The notes: generated by a model not told the origin, from the sequence alone. Counted from the first letter of the stretch, positions 49,061-58,748 are shown. The stretch is 64,000 nucleotides of DNA from TWA4 sp051879195 (GCA_051879195.1 JBJELO010000293.1:9582-73581), one strand, 5' to 3'. Program-made: numbers and translations.

Positions 49061-49696
49061 TTATACTGTTTTCCGAATAATCTCGGCAAACTGTTCCGCC
49101 AGAATCCTGTGTGCCTCCGGCATCAGATGCAGAGAATCGGCTTCCGAGGGCTCGACAAATTCCGCTGCATCGAAAAATATACACCCCTTTTCCTGTGCTA
49201 CAGTCCGGTAATATCCGGAAAATTCACCGGAACGAATTGCCGCACTGCTGTCAAATGACCTTCGGAAAGAAGATTCCACAATGGCGGAACCGATCCGGGG
49301 AGGAGAAACCAGCACAATAACCGGCTCAAATCCCTGTTTTTCCTCCATAAAAGAACGGATTACATCCAGAATCAGCCCGATTCCACGTGCCACTTCCTTC
49401 ACCGAAGCATGGAACATAGTCTTCAGATCATTGGTTCCCAGCATCAGGATCACCGCATCCAGAGGTTTCTGCGAATTCAGACAGGGCTTCAGATAATATA
49501 AACCGTTCTTCCATTCCTCTTCCGGGTCTGTGAAGTATGCCGTCCTGCCGTTGCAGCCTTCCTCAATCACACAGTACTCTTTCCCCAGCAGCTGCTGCAG
49601 TCTGCCGGTCCAGCGTATCTCAGGCTCATATCTGTTTCCTGTAACCGGATCAAAACCAAATGTATTGGAATCACCATAACATAATATTCTTTTCAT
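49061..49696 (-). CDS. SGNH/GDSL-family hydrolase
   Basis: A 211-residue esterase with all four SGNH blocks: ILCYGDSNTFG (Ser), the Gly block near EEGCNGRTAYF, MLGTNDL (Asn), and SLHLMPEAH (Asp/His). It has no signal peptide, so it is cytoplasmic, and may remove acetyl or other acyl groups from sugars or small molecules. ATG 49696 has GGAG at 9 nt; an in-frame ATG lies at 49711. It is a single gene between the FAD protein and an MBL-fold hydrolase. Confidence 0.85.
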   Translation of the reverse strand: MKRILCYGDSNTFGFDPVTGNRYEPEIRWTGRLQQLLGKEYCVIEEGCNGRTAYFTDPEEEWKNGLYYLKPCLNSQKPLDAVILMLGTNDLKTMFHASVKEVARGIGLILDVIRSFMEEKQGFEPVIVLVSPPRIGSAIVESSFRRSFDSSAAIRSGEFSGYYRTVAQEKGCIFFDAAEFVEPSEADSLHLMPEAHRILAEQFAEIIRKTV

Positions 49697-49780
49697 AACT
49701 GTTTTCTCCATATAATATCCATCCTGCCGCCTGGCTCTGCCTGAATCTGTCCGCTTTCAGGCAGGTTCGGACTGCTTTCT

Positions 49781-50593
49781 CTACATAATTTCCAGTTCCA
49801 TACCGCTGTGCAGCTGAATCAGCTGATCTCCCATAATTGTCTTCATGATGTCAAAAGCAAACTGTCCCGTGCAGTGACCGGTATAAAAAACCGTATCCAG
49901 CTGCCGCAGTTCTTCGGCGGTTTCTTTTATATTCCTGATATCGTCTTCCGTGTATCCGCTTTTCTTCATCATGTGAAAACCGCTGATCACAGTCTGCGGC
50001 AGACATCCGTATAATTCACGGAACCGGTCCAGAATATTCAGAATGCCGTTGTGGGCGCAGCCTGAAATCAATACGTTTCTGTCTCCCTGTGTAATCACAA
50101 GACACTGCTCATGAATAAAGTCATCCTGCACAGCAGCTCCATCCACCCGTTTCGTCAAAGTCTGATTACTCTGAGGCCACAGCCGCCTTCCCGTAATACC
50201 GGAAAAAAGCGACAGCTCATCATCCAGCTTCACATTGCCTTCAACCAGATGTACCTGCTGCAGCGCCGGAATCCGCTGATCAATACCGATATACCGTTCC
50301 CCGTGATAATGCCCGTCCGCTGCAGTGTCCCTTATATAAATCTGAGCATTGGGATTGATCCCGGCAAAAGGCAGAATCCCTCCCGCATGATCGTAATGCC
50401 CATGACTGAGTATAACACTGTCCACCCGGGTCAGATCAATTCCCAGGATCCGCGCATTGTCGAGAACCGCACCGGTGGCACCCGCATCAACAAGAAGCCT
50501 GTGCCGGTCCGTCTCCGCATAAATACACAGACCATGCTCATAAACACAGTCCGGTCTGCCGCATGTATCTTCAATCACTGTAATAATTCTCAT
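49781..50593 (-). CDS. MBL-fold metallo-hydrolase
   Basis: A 270-residue metallo-beta-lactamase-fold protein with the metal motif LSHGHYDHAGG, later ligands in SGCAHNGILN and a C-terminal YTGHCTGQFAFDIM. This subgroup (7,8-dihydropterin-6-methyl-4-(beta-D-ribofuranosyl)aminobenzene-5'-phosphate synthase-like) is common in methanogens and Clostridia and is poorly characterised. ATG 50593 follows GGGGG at 10 nt. It is 42 bp from the yaaA stop and may be co-transcribed with it. Confidence 0.83.
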   Translation of the reverse strand: MRIITVIEDTCGRPDCVYEHGLCIYAETDRHRLLVDAGATGAVLDNARILGIDLTRVDSVILSHGHYDHAGGILPFAGINPNAQIYIRDTAADGHYHGERYIGIDQRIPALQQVHLVEGNVKLDDELSLFSGITGRRLWPQSNQTLTKRVDGAAVQDDFIHEQCLVITQGDRNVLISGCAHNGILNILDRFRELYGCLPQTVISGFHMMKKSGYTEDDIRNIKETAEELRQLDTVFYTGHCTGQFAFDIMKTIMGDQLIQLHSGMELEIM

Positions 50594-50635
50594 AAAAATA
50601 CCGCCCCCTTTTTCCAGGTTCATTCAACAACTCTG

Positions 50636-51391
50636 TCATGCTTCCCTGCTGTTTCGCAGAAATACATATTCCCGCCCGGAAGACAGTTCTTCTGAAAAAA
50701 CATAGCCCAGCATATCAAAACGCTTCATCTCTTCCGGATCTTCAATATCATGTACTGCCATATAGCGTACCATCTCACCGCGGGCCATCTTGGCGTAAAC
50801 CCCTTTCTGGACACAGCGTCCCCTCTCCATCTCGCCGAAAACACAGGTAATATATGTATCATCCGGTTCCAGATACCTCTCGATGCATCTGGAATACTCC
50901 TTTGATGCCAGATTGATGATGATCCGGCTGTCATCCGAAACTTCCCGGTAAAGCCGGTCTCCCCAGTATTCATACAGGTTCCGCGTACCGGCAATCCCGG
51001 CTCTGGCCTGCATCTCCAGCCGATAGGGCGTCACTCCGTCAAGCGGCTTTAAAACACCGTAAAATCCCGACAGAATCCGCAGATGTTCCTGTACATAATC
51101 AAACTGGCCGTACTCAAATACATTGGGCGCCATATACTGATATGCAATCCCTTCATAGGAGAGAATGGCAGGAGTCAGACTGCCATACAGATCCATCTGC
51201 GCAATACGCTCATAATTAAGGCCGGCAATCTGATCGTTGCATGCCCACAGCTTTTTAGCCTGCTCATAGGATAACTGCCTCATCCACTGCAGAATGACTT
51301 CTGTATCCTGAATAAAAACAGGCAATCCCCCGTACTCAACCGCATCCGTATTCACCTTCATCTTTTTCGCCGGGGATAAAATAATCCGCAT
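50636..51391 (-). CDS. yaaA: Peroxide stress protein YaaA
   Basis: A 251-residue member of the YaaA/DUF328 family, recognisable from the start MRIILSPAKKM, the mid-part YGSLTPAILSYEGIAYQYMA, LRILSGFYGVLKPLDGVTPYRLEM and INLASKEYSRCI, and the terminal GYVFSEELSSGREYVFLR (quoted in pieces). YaaA lowers free iron and DNA damage during hydrogen-peroxide stress in E. coli and binds DNA. ATG 51391 follows GGGAGGG. Length is normal. Confidence 0.92.
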   Translation of the reverse strand: MRIILSPAKKMKVNTDAVEYGGLPVFIQDTEVILQWMRQLSYEQAKKLWACNDQIAGLNYERIAQMDLYGSLTPAILSYEGIAYQYMAPNVFEYGQFDYVQEHLRILSGFYGVLKPLDGVTPYRLEMQARAGIAGTRNLYEYWGDRLYREVSDDSRIIINLASKEYSRCIERYLEPDDTYITCVFGEMERGRCVQKGVYAKMARGEMVRYMAVHDIEDPEEMKRFDMLGYVFSEELSSGREYVFLRNSREA

Positions 51392-51434
51392 CGCTGTCCC
51401 TCCCTTATGTATCAATTAAATTACCTGTATTCTA

Positions 51435-51944
51435 TCACAAGTCAATTTGTTTTGCAATAGTTTTTCGAACATTTGTTTTATTATTTTCTATCATTCCATT
51501 ACTTTCCGTAACTCCGTACAACGGACGGAACCAGCTGAAAATCAGCCAGATTCCAGCTGTAATTACAGCTGCCTCCAGAAAAGGAAACAAAATACTGCAT
51601 CCCCGCGAAAAACAGGGCAGTTCCCCCAGAATCCCCACCGGTATCACATGCAGCAGATTAATCGGAAGCGTATCTCCTCCGATCCGGGTCACTGCCAGTC
51701 TTTTCCCGGGTGCACATACAAGAACAGTCAGAAACAGCCCTGCCGCCGCCAAAAAACATAGTATTCTCAACAGAATTCCGTCAACAAGCTGCAGATGAAG
51801 CTGCCTGCAGCAGTCTGCCCGGTACAACCACAGGTAACCGGGCTGTTTTACTGCCTTAACAATAAATGGCAGGCAGAATAATCCGGCTGCTCCCAGTCTG
51901 GGCTTCCAGAGCCGGATTCGTTTCCCCGTATCGAATATAATCAT
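51435..51944 (-). pseudogene. Truncated acyltransferase-3-like membrane protein
   Basis: A 169-residue ORF whose hydrophobic pattern and the motif TRIGGDTLPINLLHVIPVGIL resemble the C-terminal third of acyltransferase-3 (O-acetylase) membrane proteins, which normally have 330-380 residues with about ten helices. The N-terminal catalytic part is missing. A good ribosome site (GGAGG, 5 nt) precedes ATG 51944. The start lies inside the 3' end of the anti-sigma gene with an 89-nt overlap, which suggests a deletion joined the two genes. It may be a remnant or a novel short protein. Confidence 0.45.
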
Positions 51945-52740
51945 AACCGCCTCCATTTGATACTTTTCCCGATCCTATAAACAAAGTGACTCCCCCGCAG
52001 ATTTTTTCCTGTCCGAAACTCAGGTCATATTCCACCTGCCATCTGCCGGGAATATAATCTTCATCAGAAGGTGTTCCGCTTCTGTATATGGCATGGAAAC
52101 TGATTTTTTCCACAGAACCATACTGTTCCCGGAATTCCTCCATCTGCCCGATAAACTGCTCCTTCGATTTTTCTCTCCACTGCTCATACCCCGGATTGAC
52201 CAGCCGGGATTCCCCTTCCTCCTCTGCCAGAACTGTCAGGGATTTCCACACGTCCTCGCTGTCCAGCATATCAAACGCTTTGTCGTACTGTTCATTTTTA
52301 ATGGCGTACAGGAACCGGAAGCCCCGCAGAATATCATCCTGATTGGTAAAGCAGATGCCTTCTCCGCGAACCTGATTCACCGTACACAGCAGCAGAGGAA
52401 TCACCAGAAAAGCAGCAATAACAGAAAGGAACCAGCGCCTGCGTATTTTTCTCATGCCTTTTCTGAATATTTCTGCCTGATTTTTATCCTGATTTTTGTG
52501 GCTCCCGATGCCCCATGCCGCACCGTTTTTCTTTTTGGAACCATCTGTTTCCTCATCAAACAGATCCCGGGATACATGTTCCGGATCCATTCCCAGATCT
52601 TTTGTCATCCGGTCATGCATTTCCTGACATGTTTTACAGCTTTCCAGATGCTCCTCCACCGCTTTTCTGCTCTCCTGTGTGCAGACTCCATCCACATACA
52701 GCGGGAGCAGATCCTTCACGATCTCACAATTTATTTTCAT
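51856..52740 (-). CDS. Anti-sigma factor with zinc-finger (zf-HC2) domain
   Basis: A 294-residue membrane protein. The N-terminal ZAS-like zinc finger has CEIVKDLLPLYVDGV and HLESCKTCQEMHD (His and two Cys). A single transmembrane helix near residues 105-122 is followed by an extracytoplasmic domain. It should hold the ECF sigma encoded just upstream (17-nt overlap) until a surface signal arrives. The last 30 residues overlap the truncated acyltransferase ORF and look atypical, so the true C-terminus may have been lost. ATG 52740 has GGAGG at 6 nt. Confidence 0.85.
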   Translation of the reverse strand: MKINCEIVKDLLPLYVDGVCTQESRKAVEEHLESCKTCQEMHDRMTKDLGMDPEHVSRDLFDEETDGSKKKNGAAWGIGSHKNQDKNQAEIFRKGMRKIRRRWFLSVIAAFLVIPLLLCTVNQVRGEGICFTNQDDILRGFRFLYAIKNEQYDKAFDMLDSEDVWKSLTVLAEEEGESRLVNPGYEQWREKSKEQFIGQMEEFREQYGSVEKISFHAIYRSGTPSDEDYIPGRWQVEYDLSFGQEKICGGVTLFIGSGKVSNGGGYDYIRYGETNPALEAQTGSSRIILPAIYC

Positions 52741-53239
52741 GCTCATCCTCCTCCAATCTTTTCATAATCTGTTCTTTTGCCCGGTAACATGTCACCCGCG
52801 CCCAGCTTTCTGACTTTCCGTAAAGCCCTGCCAGTTCTTTGAAGGAAACCTCACCGAATATCCTCATGGTAAATACCTCACGGTAAGGCTCCGGCAGATG
52901 GCTCAGATGATATTTCATCCGTTCAAGCTGCTCCTGCCTGCAGATATCCTCCAGCGGTTCCTTTTCGCAGCCGGCATTTTCCCCGACGCCCGGCATGGAT
53001 TCCTCCATGGACACCTGACGTTTTCTGCGCCTGATTTCCTTATAATACGCCTTCTTCCCGATCTGGCACAGCCAGGTAAATACCTGACATTTTCCTTCAA
53101 ACCGGTCAATATGTAAAAATGCCTGATAAAATGTTTCCTGAGTCAGTTCTTCTGCAAGAGCCGGATCCCGGGTCAGCTTCAGCAGAAAATGATAAACCTG
53201 AGATACATATTCCTTATAAAAGCCGGAAAATCCAGCCAT
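52724..53239 (-). CDS. ECF-type RNA polymerase sigma factor
   Basis: A 171-residue sigma-70-family factor. Region 2 has PALAEELTQETFYQAFLHIDRFEGKCQVFTWL in parts (AEELTQETFYQAF, CQVFTWLCQIGK). Region 4 has HLPEPYREVFTMRIFGEVSF and KELAGLYGKSESWARVTCYR. It partners with the overlapping anti-sigma gene. A TGTAAC...TATCCG element 36 bp upstream, also found before the second sigma gene, may be its own promoter. Confidence 0.92.
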   Translation of the reverse strand: MAGFSGFYKEYVSQVYHFLLKLTRDPALAEELTQETFYQAFLHIDRFEGKCQVFTWLCQIGKKAYYKEIRRRKRQVSMEESMPGVGENAGCEKEPLEDICRQEQLERMKYHLSHLPEPYREVFTMRIFGEVSFKELAGLYGKSESWARVTCYRAKEQIMKRLEEDEHENKL

Positions 53240-53274
53240 TTATGCCACCTCCTTCCTGTTACGATAATTGGAGC

Positions 53275-53296
53275 CGGATAAGCCTGTTTTGTTACA
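53275..53296 (-). promoter_or_regulatory. Putative ECF-dependent promoter of the first sigma gene
   Basis: TGTAAC (53291-53296), 10 bp and TATCCG (53275-53280) on the minus strand, 36 bp before the start codon. The same pair of hexamers occurs upstream of the paralogous sigma gene, which argues for a shared promoter element. Confidence 0.5.
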
Positions 53297-53428
53297 AAAA
53301 AGTTCCGGGAAATGCCTGTTTTTCAGGACCGCCCCGGAACCTCTGCCATATTATTTGCCTAATAACTGCTCAACCTGACAACCGAACAGCTGCTTACATA
53401 CATTTATCAATTTTGTTATACGCCATAT

Positions 53429-54412
53429 TTACCCGTCCAGTCCTGCTTTTTCCAGCAGTTCCTGAAGAGCTGCCGGATCCCCGCCGCAGGTTTTGATATC
53501 CTGTCCTGCAAAGGCAGAAGCATCGTCCGTATTAACGGTCAGAGTGTACATTTTTCCATCCACCGTATACTCAAAAGATACTTCTCCCAGATTGTCGGTG
53601 ACCGCCAGGATCGCATATGCATATGATTTCATGAGCGTTTCCTTCTCAGCCTGCTGCGATGCGTCAATCTCATTTTCCAGCGTCATAGTCCATCCGTAGG
53701 GTTCCTCCGATGTCTGCAGCTGGTTTTTGAAATTGCCCAGCTCACCCACCAGATTCAACGCGATAACAGTACGGCCGTTTGCCGACATATCGCCCACGTA
53801 AGGGTGTTTGCTGTTATACACCGCTGATGCCAGTGCAGATATCTTTTTCCCCTGTGACCAGACGATCCGGTTATCCAGCTGTACCTGCGTGATTTCCTGT
53901 GAAGCATCGTATTCGGACTGAAATTCCCGTTTATGGAAAGGACTCTTATTCACAGCTTTAAAGGAAACGGTAATCATTCCGTCTTCTTCCTCATATTCAA
54001 TGGAAGAAATCCCAAGTCCCGTATCAGCGGCGGCGCCGCTCAGGGATAAATGGTTTCCCTCCACCTCCACCTGGCAGATTATATTGTCACTGTACACAGA
54101 GCTGCCGATGAAATACATCCTTCCGATCAGCACAGCCACGATTACCAGAATGGACGCAATTGCCATTCCCTGAATGATTTTCCGTGTCTTTTTCCGCGTC
54201 TTTTTCAGAAAATCAATTTCCTCCTGCTCTTCTTTACTGCGGCTGCCATCCTGCAAAACAGCCGGCGCTTTCATATCTTCCAGAATTTCCCTGCAGCTGC
54301 TGCATTCCGACACATGTTCCTCTACCAGTTCATTGGTTACTTCGCTGGTAAGTCCGTCGATATACGAAGGAAACAGGTCTCTGATCAGTTCGCACGGTAA
54401 TTTATGATTCAT
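53429..54412 (-). CDS. Second anti-sigma factor with zinc-finger domain
   Basis: A 327-residue membrane protein: an N-terminal zf-HC2 finger (CELIRDLFPSYIDGL, HVSECSSCREIL), a transmembrane helix near residues 83-101, and a large extracytoplasmic beta-rich domain. The finger is clearly related to that of the neighbouring anti-sigma protein, but the outer domain is different, so the two systems probably sense different signals. It overlaps its sigma gene by 11 nt. Confidence 0.85.
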   Translation of the reverse strand: MNHKLPCELIRDLFPSYIDGLTSEVTNELVEEHVSECSSCREILEDMKAPAVLQDGSRSKEEQEEIDFLKKTRKKTRKIIQGMAIASILVIVAVLIGRMYFIGSSVYSDNIICQVEVEGNHLSLSGAAADTGLGISSIEYEEEDGMITVSFKAVNKSPFHKREFQSEYDASQEITQVQLDNRIVWSQGKKISALASAVYNSKHPYVGDMSANGRTVIALNLVGELGNFKNQLQTSEEPYGWTMTLENEIDASQQAEKETLMKSYAYAILAVTDNLGEVSFEYTVDGKMYTLTVNTDDASAFAGQDIKTCGGDPAALQELLEKAGLDG

Positions 54413-54884
54413 CTTTCACCAGATCCTTTCTCAGTTTTTCTTTACCTCTGTAGTAAGTTACTCTCGCCCAGTTTTCCGTGCGCGCCATAATCTCACCGAT
54501 TTCCTTAAAAGACAGATCGCCGAAAATCCGCAGATACATCACTTCACGGTAAGGCTCCGGGCATAAATGCAGTTTTTTCATCAATTCCACCCTGGCAAAC
54601 GCATCAAGCACATCCTGCTCTGCGGATGCCGCCGTCCGGTCGTATTCTTCCAGGTTTTCAAAAGGCGGATGCTTTCGCTGCCAGGAACGCAGCTGATTTT
54701 TCGCAATGGCGCAGAGCCAGGTGGATACCTGACACGACCCGTCAAACCGTTCAATACTTTTCACTGCCTGGTAAAATGTTTCCTGAGTCAGTTCCTCAGC
54801 CACATCCTGATTATGTACCAGCGACAGCAGATAACGGTACACCATCTGCGCATATTTCTGATAAATCTCATCCATCGGCTGCAT
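54402..54884 (-). CDS. Second ECF-type sigma factor
   Basis: A 160-residue ECF sigma. Region 2: AEELTQETFYQAVKSIERF and CQVSTWLCAIAKN. Region 4: LCPEPYREVMYLRIFGDLSF and IMARTENWARVTYYRGKEKL. It is a paralogue of the sigma at 52724-53239 (long identical stretches in both regions), so the two sigma/anti-sigma pairs arose by tandem duplication. ATG 54884 follows GGAGGAGGG. Confidence 0.92.
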   Translation of the reverse strand: MQPMDEIYQKYAQMVYRYLLSLVHNQDVAEELTQETFYQAVKSIERFDGSCQVSTWLCAIAKNQLRSWQRKHPPFENLEEYDRTAASAEQDVLDAFARVELMKKLHLCPEPYREVMYLRIFGDLSFKEIGEIMARTENWARVTYYRGKEKLRKDLVKDES

Positions 54885-54920
54885 TTTCCCTCCTCCTCTC
54901 TTTCGTTCTGTATATTAATG

Positions 54921-54943
54921 CGGATATGTTGCGATTCGTTACA
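54921..54943 (-). promoter_or_regulatory. Putative ECF-dependent promoter of the second sigma gene
   Basis: TGTAAC (54938-54943), 11 bp and TATCCG (54921-54926), 37 bp before the start codon. The layout matches that of the first sigma gene. Confidence 0.5.
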
Positions 54944-55048
54944 TGGTTTTTCAAAAAATCTGAACAATTACCATTATATATAATCCTGATTTCACAGGCA
55001 ATGAAAAACTGTGCTGCTGCCACGCCCCATCTAATTATATTATTCCTA

Positions 55049-55077
55049 TTGACTTAGTATGTATTTCGGCGTATAAT
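55049..55077 (+). promoter_or_regulatory. Promoter of the peptidase-T-like gene
   Basis: TTGACT (55049-55054), 17 bp, TATAAT (55072-55077) on the plus strand, about 40 bp before the start codon. Confidence 0.75.
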
Positions 55078-55118
55078 TTACACCACATTTATAAAAACAA
55101 CACATACGGAGGTCTTTT

Positions 55119-56360
55119 ATGTCCCATACGGAGAACCATAACCATATCGAAAACCCTGTCAATAAAAAACGTCTGGTGGATACGTTTCTGAAGCTGGTAT
55201 CCATTGACTCCGAATCGTACCATGAACGGGAGATGGCCGATTATCTGAAAAAAGAGCTGGAATCCCTCGGACTTCATGTTGAAGAAGATGATTCTGCAGG
55301 CAATCTGGCCGAACATTATTTAAAAACAGCCGGAAATAGGGGAGAAGCAACTGAAAAGGCCGGAACTGCAGGCAATCTGTGGACCTGCATTCCGGGCACT
55401 CTGCCGTCGGAAGAGGAAAACCGCAAAAATGCCATTCTGTTTTCCTCTCATATGGATACCGTCGCCCCCGGAAACGGCAAAAAGGCCATAATCCACGAGG
55501 ACGGAACCATTACATCGGACGGCTCCACAGTGCTGGGTGCCGATGATGCCACAGGACTTGCGGAAATTCTGGAACTGATACATATTCTGAAAGAGCACAG
55601 CATCCCTCATCCGGATATCGAGATTCTTTTTACTGCTGCGGAGGAGCCATATTGCCAGGGCAGCAGGCTGTTTGATTTTCAGCAGCTTCACGCAAAAACC
55701 GCGTATGTACTGGATCTGAGCGGGCCTATAGGAACCGCAGCCATCGCCGCTCCTTCCATTCTGTCCCTCCACATACGAATCAGAGGAAAAAGTGCCCATG
55801 CCGGATTTAATCCGGAAAACGGTATCCACGCCATTCAGATTGCCTCCCGGGCAATTTCCCGGTTGTCATTCGGTCATGTGGAAGCGGATACCACCGTGAA
55901 TCTAGGAACTATCAACGGCGGAACCGGCAAAAACATTGTTCCGGAAGAAGTTTCCCTGACCGGTGAAATCCGCAGCATGAGCCGTGAAAAGGCAGATTAC
56001 TGGCTGAATCAGGTCACCGAGGCTTTCCGACAGGCCGCAGAACAGGCCGGCGGCACCGCAGAAATCACTTGTGAAAAGGAATTCGACGCTTACCGTGACT
56101 GCCCGAAAGAACCGGTTGTACAGACTTTTATAAAAGCCGCACAAAACCTGAATCTCCCTGTCACACTGATTGAGACCTTCGGCGGCAGCGACAACAACCA
56201 TTTTAATTCCCACGGAATTCATGGACTCGTTATAGCCAATGCCATGAATCAAAGCCATTCCACACAGGAATATACTCACATTGACGAGATGGAGCGAGCC
56301 GTCAGATTGCTGGTGGAAATACTCCGCCAGACCGTCTCTAAAGAGACGAATACAAAGTAA
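55119..56360 (+). CDS. M20-family metallopeptidase, peptidase-T-like
   Basis: A 413-residue zinc aminopeptidase. Metal and catalytic residues are in SSHMDTVAPG (His, Asp), LGADDATGLAEIL (Asp), FTAAEEPYCQG (Glu pair), YVLDLSG (Asp) and GGSDNNHFNSHGI (His). The dimerisation domain lies at about 215-325 with KSAHAGFNPENGI. It trims peptides in the cytoplasm. A Gly/Glu/Thr-rich stretch near residues 72-90 (KTAGNRGEATEKAGTAGN) is an insertion not usual in the family. The ATG follows GGAGG. Confidence 0.9.
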   Translation: MSHTENHNHIENPVNKKRLVDTFLKLVSIDSESYHEREMADYLKKELESLGLHVEEDDSAGNLAEHYLKTAGNRGEATEKAGTAGNLWTCIPGTLPSEEENRKNAILFSSHMDTVAPGNGKKAIIHEDGTITSDGSTVLGADDATGLAEILELIHILKEHSIPHPDIEILFTAAEEPYCQGSRLFDFQQLHAKTAYVLDLSGPIGTAAIAAPSILSLHIRIRGKSAHAGFNPENGIHAIQIASRAISRLSFGHVEADTTVNLGTINGGTGKNIVPEEVSLTGEIRSMSREKADYWLNQVTEAFRQAAEQAGGTAEITCEKEFDAYRDCPKEPVVQTFIKAAQNLNLPVTLIETFGGSDNNHFNSHGIHGLVIANAMNQSHSTQEYTHIDEMERAVRLLVEILRQTVSKETNTK

Positions 56361-56408
56361 CGGCCTGCATCTATTATAGAAAAAATCAGTTTTACCGTTA
56401 CTCCTGTT

Positions 56409-56446
56409 CAGCACTTTTCTTTTGCAGCAAGACAGGAAAAGTGCTG
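56409..56446 (+). terminator. Intrinsic terminator after the peptidase gene
   Basis: An 11-bp stem, CAGCACTTTTC/GAAAAGTGCTG, followed by TCTTTTGC. It probably serves both this gene and the convergent DUF2079 gene. Confidence 0.6.
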
Positions 56447-56492
56447 TCTTTTGCTGTTTCCACTGTTTTAACCGCATTTATTCTGCTGCCTG

Positions 56493-58684
56493 TTACTGCA
56501 TTTCTGCAGTCTTTACATATACTGACGGAAAAGAATCGGCGGAGGTTGCATGCCGTTTTCCCGTTTCTACATATCCGTTTTCCCGCAGCAGATCGAGAAA
56601 ATTCTCATAACCATTCTCCCCTGACGTGCCATATTCTGTATAAGCCGACGAATCTGTCGGATCAATCACGATATATTCCGTACTGAACACATGCTCTGCG
56701 GAAGAATACCGCACATCATATAGAACATCCCGCTGCGACAGCGGCACCGTATAAAAGGTTGTGGCAGAAACAGAGGCATTTTCCGGAATCGCCTGAAATA
56801 TCTCATCCACTTTGGAATAATACTCGCGGTGCTTCATCCAGCGCTCCGGGTAGGAAATTGCTTTCGGCATCACAGTTTGGGCAAACAATGCACCGGAGAC
56901 TGATACCGCAGCAACCAGCGGCAAAAACGGGAGACTTCGGCGTATCGAAAAACTGACCGAAATTCCGTTTTTATCCCTGCTTTCCATCCTTTCGCCCAAA
57001 ACACCGGCCAATTCCGTATAATTGACTACCGTCAGATAAAACAGGCAGGCCGTCGATCCGTATGTATATTGAAAAAATATATCATGCTGATATCTGTAAT
57101 CCGGCATCAGATTGACAAGAATATAAGGAATCAGCAGAATCAGGCGTTCATACCTTCTGGTTATAAACGGCAGTCCGCACAGCGGCAGCAGGGTCAGAGC
57201 CACAAAATTGATTTTCTCCGGATCGGTACATTCATAAAGAACTTTCATGGGAGAAAGAAAGGCCGCTTTGATGACCGTTACCAGCGAAGAAGTCCCGTCA
57301 TATATAAAATTATCGTAACGATACGTCATCACGCCGTCTCCATACCGAAACAGATAGCCGGTTGCCGCCAGAAACCAGATCACAGCCCCTGCAAACAGCA
57401 GCGCGCCTGCCGCCGCCTGCCAGAGCCTCCATTTCCGTTTATCGCAGCCTGATAAGGAGCGCAGAAACAGCCACAGCCCGATCACCGCTACATACACAGC
57501 AGCATCTTCCTTCACCGTCAGGGTCAGCACAGCAAACAACCCGGTCATCCATCCTTTCCGGCAGTCGATTCCGTAAAACAGTCCAAGCAGAAAAGGTATC
57601 AGAAAAACATTTTCATGGAGATCATAGCCCACTCCGCCTGCAAATGCAGGATACAGCAGCAAGGTCAGACAGAGAAACATGGAAGCAGACGGCGTGCATC
57701 CATGCCTGCGGGCCAGTTTCCAGGCCGGGATTACTGCCAGCGCCAGCACCGCAGCCTGCAGCACCTGAAGCGTAACCGGCTCCGGGTACAGACAGTAAAA
57801 AGGCAGCATCAGATAATAGACCGGAGACACATGAACCATAAAATGTGACATCAGGCCATTCCGCTCCAGAGTGGTCTCCGGCCTTCCGCATGTCATCATT
57901 TTATAAAACATCTGGGAAAAAATTCCGAAATCGAAGGTGGGTGTGGAATACGTCTTCACCCGGAAAACCGTCCAGATGCTGACAAAAAGAAAAAACAGCA
58001 GTGTGAAACAGATCACCACAAGAGCAGGGAATGATGGTTCTGTTTTCACATTCCGTTTCCTGCTATCAGCCCATTTTTTCAGGCTGTCCGGCCTTTTCTT
58101 CACACGATCCGCCTTTTCACTCGCACCGTCCGGCCTCCGCTTCTGTCCGTACACCGCGTACACTGCAAGAAACACACTCATCAGAATCACCGCACACNNN
58201 NNNNNNNNNNNNNNNNNNNNNNNNNNNNNNNNNNNNNNNNNNNNNNNNNNNNNNNNNNNNNNNNNNNNNNNNNNNNNNNNNNNNNNNNNNNNNNNNNCTG
58301 TCCGTACACCGCGTACACTGCAAGAAACACACTCATCAGAATCACCGCACACAGAAACGGCAGTCCTGCCAAACCTGTATCTGTATCTATATACGAAGCG
58401 CTCCACGCAGACAGGGAAAGAATCAGAAAAACCATGAGAATCCCGAAACGCTCCGCCTTCCCCATGTCCTTTTTTGTCCATCGGGAAAACAGACAGAGCC
58501 CTGTAAATACCACAGCCGCAGTTACAATCATATGCGCTGGCGACATCTGCTGCAGCCCCTTCAGTCCTTCCAGACTTTTCGCCTGATCAGGCAGTTCCAT
58601 CCAGCCTGCTGCCGCCGCAGACAGCCAGGCAAGAATCAAACGCCGGATCATCCCCGGCAGATTGTTCCATATTTTTTCAGCCAT
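56493..58684 (-). CDS. DUF2079 multispanning membrane protein (interrupted by an assembly gap)
   Basis: The gene starts at ATG 58684 (AGGAGG at 7 nt) and ends at 56493. The 100 N at 58198-58297 are flanked by the same 55 bp on both sides. Removing the N and one copy (155 bp) gives a continuous frame of 679 codons, 678 residues, with CAVILMSVFLAVYAVYGQ appearing once. The DUF2079 core has TPTFDFGIFSQMFYKM, HVSPVYYLMLPFYCLYPEP and GYDLHENVFLIPFLLG. It is a predicted GT-C-like membrane protein of unknown substrate. A charged KxxDSLKKWADSRKRN-type stretch precedes the core. Confidence 0.85.
58198..58297. other. Artificial assembly gap (100 N) with 55-bp overlap
   Basis: The 55 bases before the gap (58143-58197) are identical to the 55 after it (58298-58352). 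This is the usual trace of two contigs that share a k-mer but were not merged. The real sequence is continuous here. Confidence 0.95.
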
Positions 58685-58748
58685 AAAAATACCTCCTGTA
58701 CCCTTAAAGGATACAGAAGGCTTCTTTCAAATATTCTGCAAAAGTCTT

